Source: an uncultured Synergistales bacterium
GTDB taxonomy: Bacteria; Synergistota; Synergistia; Synergistales; Aminobacteriaceae
Direction: 5' to 3'
Length of the DNA: 9,340 bases
Assembly (NCBI GenBank): GCA_905234205.1
Contig: CAJOGG010000040.1
Coordinates: forward strand, 895-10,234
The position numbers and the translations under genes are program-made. Shown here in pieces: positions 6,504 to 9,340 of this stretch; within the stretch, counting starts at the first letter, position 1; the number at the start of each line of letters is the position of its first letter. The notes under the pieces were generated by a model. That model ran no database searches and was not told where the DNA came from. It saw only the letters and a program-made list of their open reading frames with translations.

Positions 6504-7997
6504 ATGACAACTTGGGAATTATTCACAAACGGTTTCGGAGTTCTTATGGATCCTTACACGCTGATGATGGTAGTGTTCGCGATTATCGTTGGTACGATCT
6601 TCGGAGCTTTACCCGGTGTAAGTGCGACAATGGCTGTAGCGTTAGGTTTGCCCTTCACGTACTCAATGCAGCCAATCCCGGCAATAGTTTTCTTGGTAGC
6701 TGTATATTGTTCATCAATCACAGGCGGAAGTATCACGGCGATTTTATTCAAGATACCTGGTGTACCTTCGAGTGCCCCGACGACTTTTGACGGCTATCCA
6801 ATGGCACAACGCGGCGAGGCTGGAAAGGCTTTAGGAATTGCGTTAGGCTCATCAGCAATAGGTGGACTTGTTTCAGCTCTTGCAATGCTCACACTTTCCC
6901 CACAGCTAACACAGGCGGCTTTGTCATTCAGTCCTGCAGATATTTTCGCGATAACGTTCATGGGCTTATCAATTCTCACGTGCCTTGACTCAAAGAACAT
7001 TTTGCGAACGTTGATTTCAGGTTTGTTGGGGTTATTGCTTGCATGCGTGGGCCAAGATCCTATGTATGCTGTACAGCGTTTGACGTTTGGTTCAGGCGAG
7101 TTAATTGCGGGTCTCGAAATGATACCGGTGTTAATTGGAATTTTTGCCGTAACTGAAGTCTTAAAGCAGACAAAGAAGCGCGACAAACTTTCAGCCGAGG
7201 AAGGGACAGCCAGTGTTAATACAAAGATGCCTTCATTCAAAGAGTGGTGGGGCATTAAATGGTTATTAGCTCGTTGTTCAGTAATCGGTACTGTTATAGG
7301 AATTTTGCCGGGCGCAGGCGCAACGATAGCTTCATTCTTGTGCTATTCAAGCGAGACGAAATTATCAAAGCACCCTGAAAAGTTCGGGACAGGAATTATT
7401 GACGGTATAGCCGCTTCCGAGACAGCCAACAATGCCGCAACAGGTGGCGCAATGGTTCCGCTTTTATCGTTGGGAATCCCTGGAGGCAATGCCGCCGCAG
7501 TCATGATGAGCGCACTTGTGTTGAAGGGTGTACAGTTAGGGCCGTTGTTACTCGTGAATCAGCCGCAATACTTGAGCGCAACATTTGCTTCAATGGTCGT
7601 TACGAATATTTTAATGGTCATAGTTGCAATTGGTATAGCTAAAGTTTTTGCACAGATTCTCGCAGTGCCTTATTCATATCTTGGCCCGATAATTATCATG
7701 CTTGCGATTATAGGTTCATACGCTACGAATATGAGTATCGCTGACGTTAAGATCATGGCTATAGCTGGAGTTATTGGCTTAATAATTTCTGCGTGCCACT
7801 TCAACAGTGCGGCTTTAATTCTTGGATTGGTGCTAGGAGTAATTTGCGAGGGCAACTTCTCACGCGCTTACACGATCAATCGTGCTGACGTTATAGGCAT
7901 GTTCTCAAGACCTGTAGCCGGTACGTTAATGGTAATCAGCATTGTGTTATTGCTCTGGCCGATAGTTTCAAGCTTATTCAAAAGGAAAGACGCGTAA
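6504..7997 (+). CDS. tctA: TTT transporter large membrane subunit (TctA family)
   Basis: This is the large inner-membrane subunit that forms the translocation path, probably driven by an ion gradient. The 497 residues contain about 11-12 hydrophobic segments in two similar halves joined by a charged, presumably cytoplasmic loop (about 220-250). Each half carries an LPG motif, 'FGALPGVSATMA' (33-44) and 'GILPGAGATIASF' (266-278), and an IPG motif, 'KIPGVPSSAPTTFDGYPMA' (83-101) and 'SLGIPGG' (322-328). 'GIAASETANNAATGG' (301-315) is another strong TctA signature. AAGGAGG (6487-6493) overlaps the tctB stop and lies 10 nt before the ATG. It is the last gene of the operon and is followed by a strong terminator. 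All conserved motifs are present, so the gene looks functional. Confidence 0.96.
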   Translation: MTTWELFTNGFGVLMDPYTLMMVVFAIIVGTIFGALPGVSATMAVALGLPFTYSMQPIPAIVFLVAVYCSSITGGSITAILFKIPGVPSSAPTTFDGYPMAQRGEAGKALGIALGSSAIGGLVSALAMLTLSPQLTQAALSFSPADIFAITFMGLSILTCLDSKNILRTLISGLLGLLLACVGQDPMYAVQRLTFGSGELIAGLEMIPVLIGIFAVTEVLKQTKKRDKLSAEEGTASVNTKMPSFKEWWGIKWLLARCSVIGTVIGILPGAGATIASFLCYSSETKLSKHPEKFGTGIIDGIAASETANNAATGGAMVPLLSLGIPGGNAAAVMMSALVLKGVQLGPLLLVNQPQYLSATFASMVVTNILMVIVAIGIAKVFAQILAVPYSYLGPIIIMLAIIGSYATNMSIADVKIMAIAGVIGLIISACHFNSAALILGLVLGVICEGNFSRAYTINRADVIGMFSRPVAGTLMVISIVLLLWPIVSSLFKRKDA

Positions 7998-8004
7998 AAT
8001 TTTG

Positions 8005-8038
8005 TCCCTCTCGCTTTTGTAAGTGGGAGGGATTTTTT
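8005..8038 (+). terminator. Intrinsic terminator of the tctCBA operon
   Basis: Bases 8005-8016 pair with 8021-8032 to give a 12-bp stem with two G-T (G-U in RNA) pairs and a 4-nt loop (TTGT), followed at once by six T (8033-8038). It starts 7 nt after the tctA stop. The region also lies just beyond the end of the convergent pepP gene. On the minus strand the stem is followed by ACAAAATTTTA, a poorer tail, so termination of pepP there is possible but less certain. Confidence 0.9.
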
Positions 8039-8049
8039 GTTGTTAATAG

Positions 8050-9153
8050 TTATACAAGTTCTATGCTTTGATTGTCATTCATGGTTAAGCATTCGCTGCC
8101 GCCCTCAACGATTAAATAATCGTCCTCGATCCTCAAACCTCCCCAACCTTCAATGTAAATTCCTGGCTCAATCGTTACGACGTCCCCGATCTGCAAAATA
8201 TCCTGTGATGTTCGTGAAAGTCTAGGTGCTTCGTGAACTTCAAGTCCGAGTCCATGCCCCAAACCGTGAACGAATTTATCGTCGTAACCTGCGTCACTGA
8301 TAACCTTGCGTGCAACTTCGTCAACGTCTTTCCCGGAAATTCCAGGCCTTAAAGTTTTAGCTGCTTCATTGTGAGCTCGTAATAGTATCTCGTTGATCTC
8401 GCGTGCCTTGTCGGAAATCTCACCAACCGCAAAATTTCTCGTAATATCGCTCATGTAACCTTCAACCATTGCTCCGTAATCAACCGTTACGGTATCGCCG
8501 CGTGAAAATTTCTTGAGGGTAGCTGGTGCGTGACACATTGCGCTGCGTTCTCCTGACGCTACGATAAAATCATCATGTGCCCAACCTTTTTCAGCTCCAA
8601 GTAATTTAATCTCGTTCATCAACGCTATATCAAATTCAAGCTCGCTCATTCCCTCGTGAGTTTTCTTGAGGACGTTGCCATAAGCTTCACGCCCAATTTT
8701 TGCTGCCTTGCGAATCAATTCGACCTCATGAGAATCTTTCTTGCGGCGTAATTTTGCTATCAAGTCCGACGCGTCGATCCATTCAGCTCTCACCGGGGCA
8801 AAATATTTCGTGAAGGTAGCCTGTGAAATTTTCTCTGCTTCAAAGCCCACGTGAGTCCAGTCCGATTCGCTAACTGAATTAGCAATATATTGAGGCAATG
8901 AAACTTTAGATTGAATTACGATTTTGAACGGCGATTGCTGCGGAGCTTGAGTCTGATAACGTCCATCAGTGATTAAGATCGAGTCCTTCATGGAGATTAT
9001 CAAAGCCGCTGAACTTCCCCTGAATCCAGAAATGTAATGACAGCTTTCAGAGTTTGCGCGTTCCTCAACGATCAACACAAACACGTCAAGTTTTCGCTCT
9101 GACATAAGATTACGTAAATTATTAACGCGTGAATTTATTATGCTAGTATCCAT
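8050..9153 (-). CDS. pepP: Xaa-Pro aminopeptidase (peptidase family M24B)
   Basis: This cytoplasmic dinuclear metallopeptidase removes the N-terminal residue from peptides with proline in second place. It has two domains: a creatinase-like N-terminal domain (about 8-132) and a pita-bread catalytic domain (about 140-360). All five metal ligands are visible: D225 ('VTVDYGA'), D236 ('MSDITR'), H300 (in 'HGLGHGLGLEVHE', the M24B signature), E329 ('TIEPGIY') and E343 ('RIEDDYL'). H207 in 'MCHAP' and H307 are also conserved. The length of 367 fits the short YqhT-like group rather than the 440-residue E. coli PepP. Prolidase (PepQ) is the main alternative within M24B. The ATG lies 5 nt after the preceding gene. 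Its best SD-like GGAG is about 17 nt away, too far to be convincing, so coupled translation is likely. An efp gene, a frequent neighbour, is not downstream here. Confidence 0.93.
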   Translation of the reverse strand: MDTSIINSRVNNLRNLMSERKLDVFVLIVEERANSESCHYISGFRGSSAALIISMKDSILITDGRYQTQAPQQSPFKIVIQSKVSLPQYIANSVSESDWTHVGFEAEKISQATFTKYFAPVRAEWIDASDLIAKLRRKKDSHEVELIRKAAKIGREAYGNVLKKTHEGMSELEFDIALMNEIKLLGAEKGWAHDDFIVASGERSAMCHAPATLKKFSRGDTVTVDYGAMVEGYMSDITRNFAVGEISDKAREINEILLRAHNEAAKTLRPGISGKDVDEVARKVISDAGYDDKFVHGLGHGLGLEVHEAPRLSRTSQDILQIGDVVTIEPGIYIEGWGGLRIEDDYLIVEGGSECLTMNDNQSIELV

Positions 9154-9158
9154 TGTGA

Positions 9159-9340
9159 TTAATATTTCAGCTCCGGTTTATTATATAGGACGGCTGATCC
9201 GTTCTTAGTAAAATTGATTGTCATTGAGGCCATATACTTATCGAAAAATTGTGAGACTTCAGCCTCGTTCATTCTTACGTCGAGTTTCGATAGCGCACGA
9301 TTTATCACGGAGAATAGATTCAACTTGCTCAAATGGTTTT
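9159..9340 (-). CDS. Unrecognised protein, C-terminal fragment running off the right edge
   Basis: On the minus strand one frame is open from the window edge to a TAA (complement of 9159-9161) and encodes 59 residues. The other two minus frames hit stops early. The visible end includes 'LSKLDVRMNEAEVSQFFDKY' and finishes 'LYNKPELKY'. It is mixed polar and charged, with no membrane segment, no cysteine and no motif I can name. It ends 5 nt before the pepP ATG, and its last codons hold the only SD-like GGAG for pepP, so the two are probably co-transcribed. The start and most of the protein are outside the window. I do not assign a function. That it is coding rests on the open frame, operon-like spacing and protein-like composition. 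Confidence 0.6.
   Translation of the reverse strand, partial: NHLSKLNLFSVINRALSKLDVRMNEAEVSQFFDKYMASMTINFTKNGSAVLYNKPELKY

Noticed and set aside
6794..7255. A 153-codon open frame on the - strand opposite tctA
   Set aside because: It overlaps the well-conserved middle of TctA, and its composition is typical of an antisense shadow of a membrane protein gene.

Overview
This is an ordinary bacterial chromosomal stretch of moderate GC content. It is densely coded, with short gaps and Shine-Dalgarno (SD) sites of the AGGAGG type before several genes. Three traits suggest an anaerobic, amino-acid or organic-acid using bacterium: a galactarate dehydratase, a complete tripartite tricarboxylate transporter (TTT) and an M24B aminopeptidase. 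A gut or sediment member of Synergistota, or a Clostridia-like Firmicute, would fit. I infer this from gene content and style only; no marker in the window fixes the taxon. I saw no tRNA, rRNA, CRISPR array, insertion sequence or phage gene.

Layout. (1) Positions 1-3292, + strand: the 3' end of an amidohydrolase gene cut by the window edge, then malQ (4-alpha-glucanotransferase, GH77) and garD (galactarate dehydratase). They are packed like one operon: 24 nt lie between the first two, and none between the malQ stop and the garD ATG. (2) Positions 3319-4866, - strand: murJ, the lipid II flippase, convergent with garD. An imperfect hairpin covers the garD/murJ junction. (3) Positions 4962-7997, + strand: a tctC-tctB-tctA operon, which encodes a periplasmic solute-binding protein, a small membrane subunit and a large membrane subunit. 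It diverges from murJ across a 95-nt spacer holding back-to-back -10-like boxes and a small palindrome. A strong intrinsic terminator follows tctA. (4) Positions 8050-9340, - strand: a pepP-like Xaa-Pro aminopeptidase preceded by the 3' end of an unrecognised gene that runs off the right edge.

How the genes fit together. The three TTT proteins form one secondary uptake system for an organic anion, probably a carboxylate. GarD dehydrates galactarate, a C6 dicarboxylate, so the transporter might feed it. That is only a neighbourhood hypothesis, because murJ separates the two units and they are not co-transcribed. MalQ, MurJ and PepP are housekeeping or general metabolic functions with no evident link to one another. 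I found no clear case for an undescribed system. The points most worth a second look are the in-frame stop/start junction of malQ and garD, the shared divergent promoter region, and the unidentified C-terminal fragment at the right edge.
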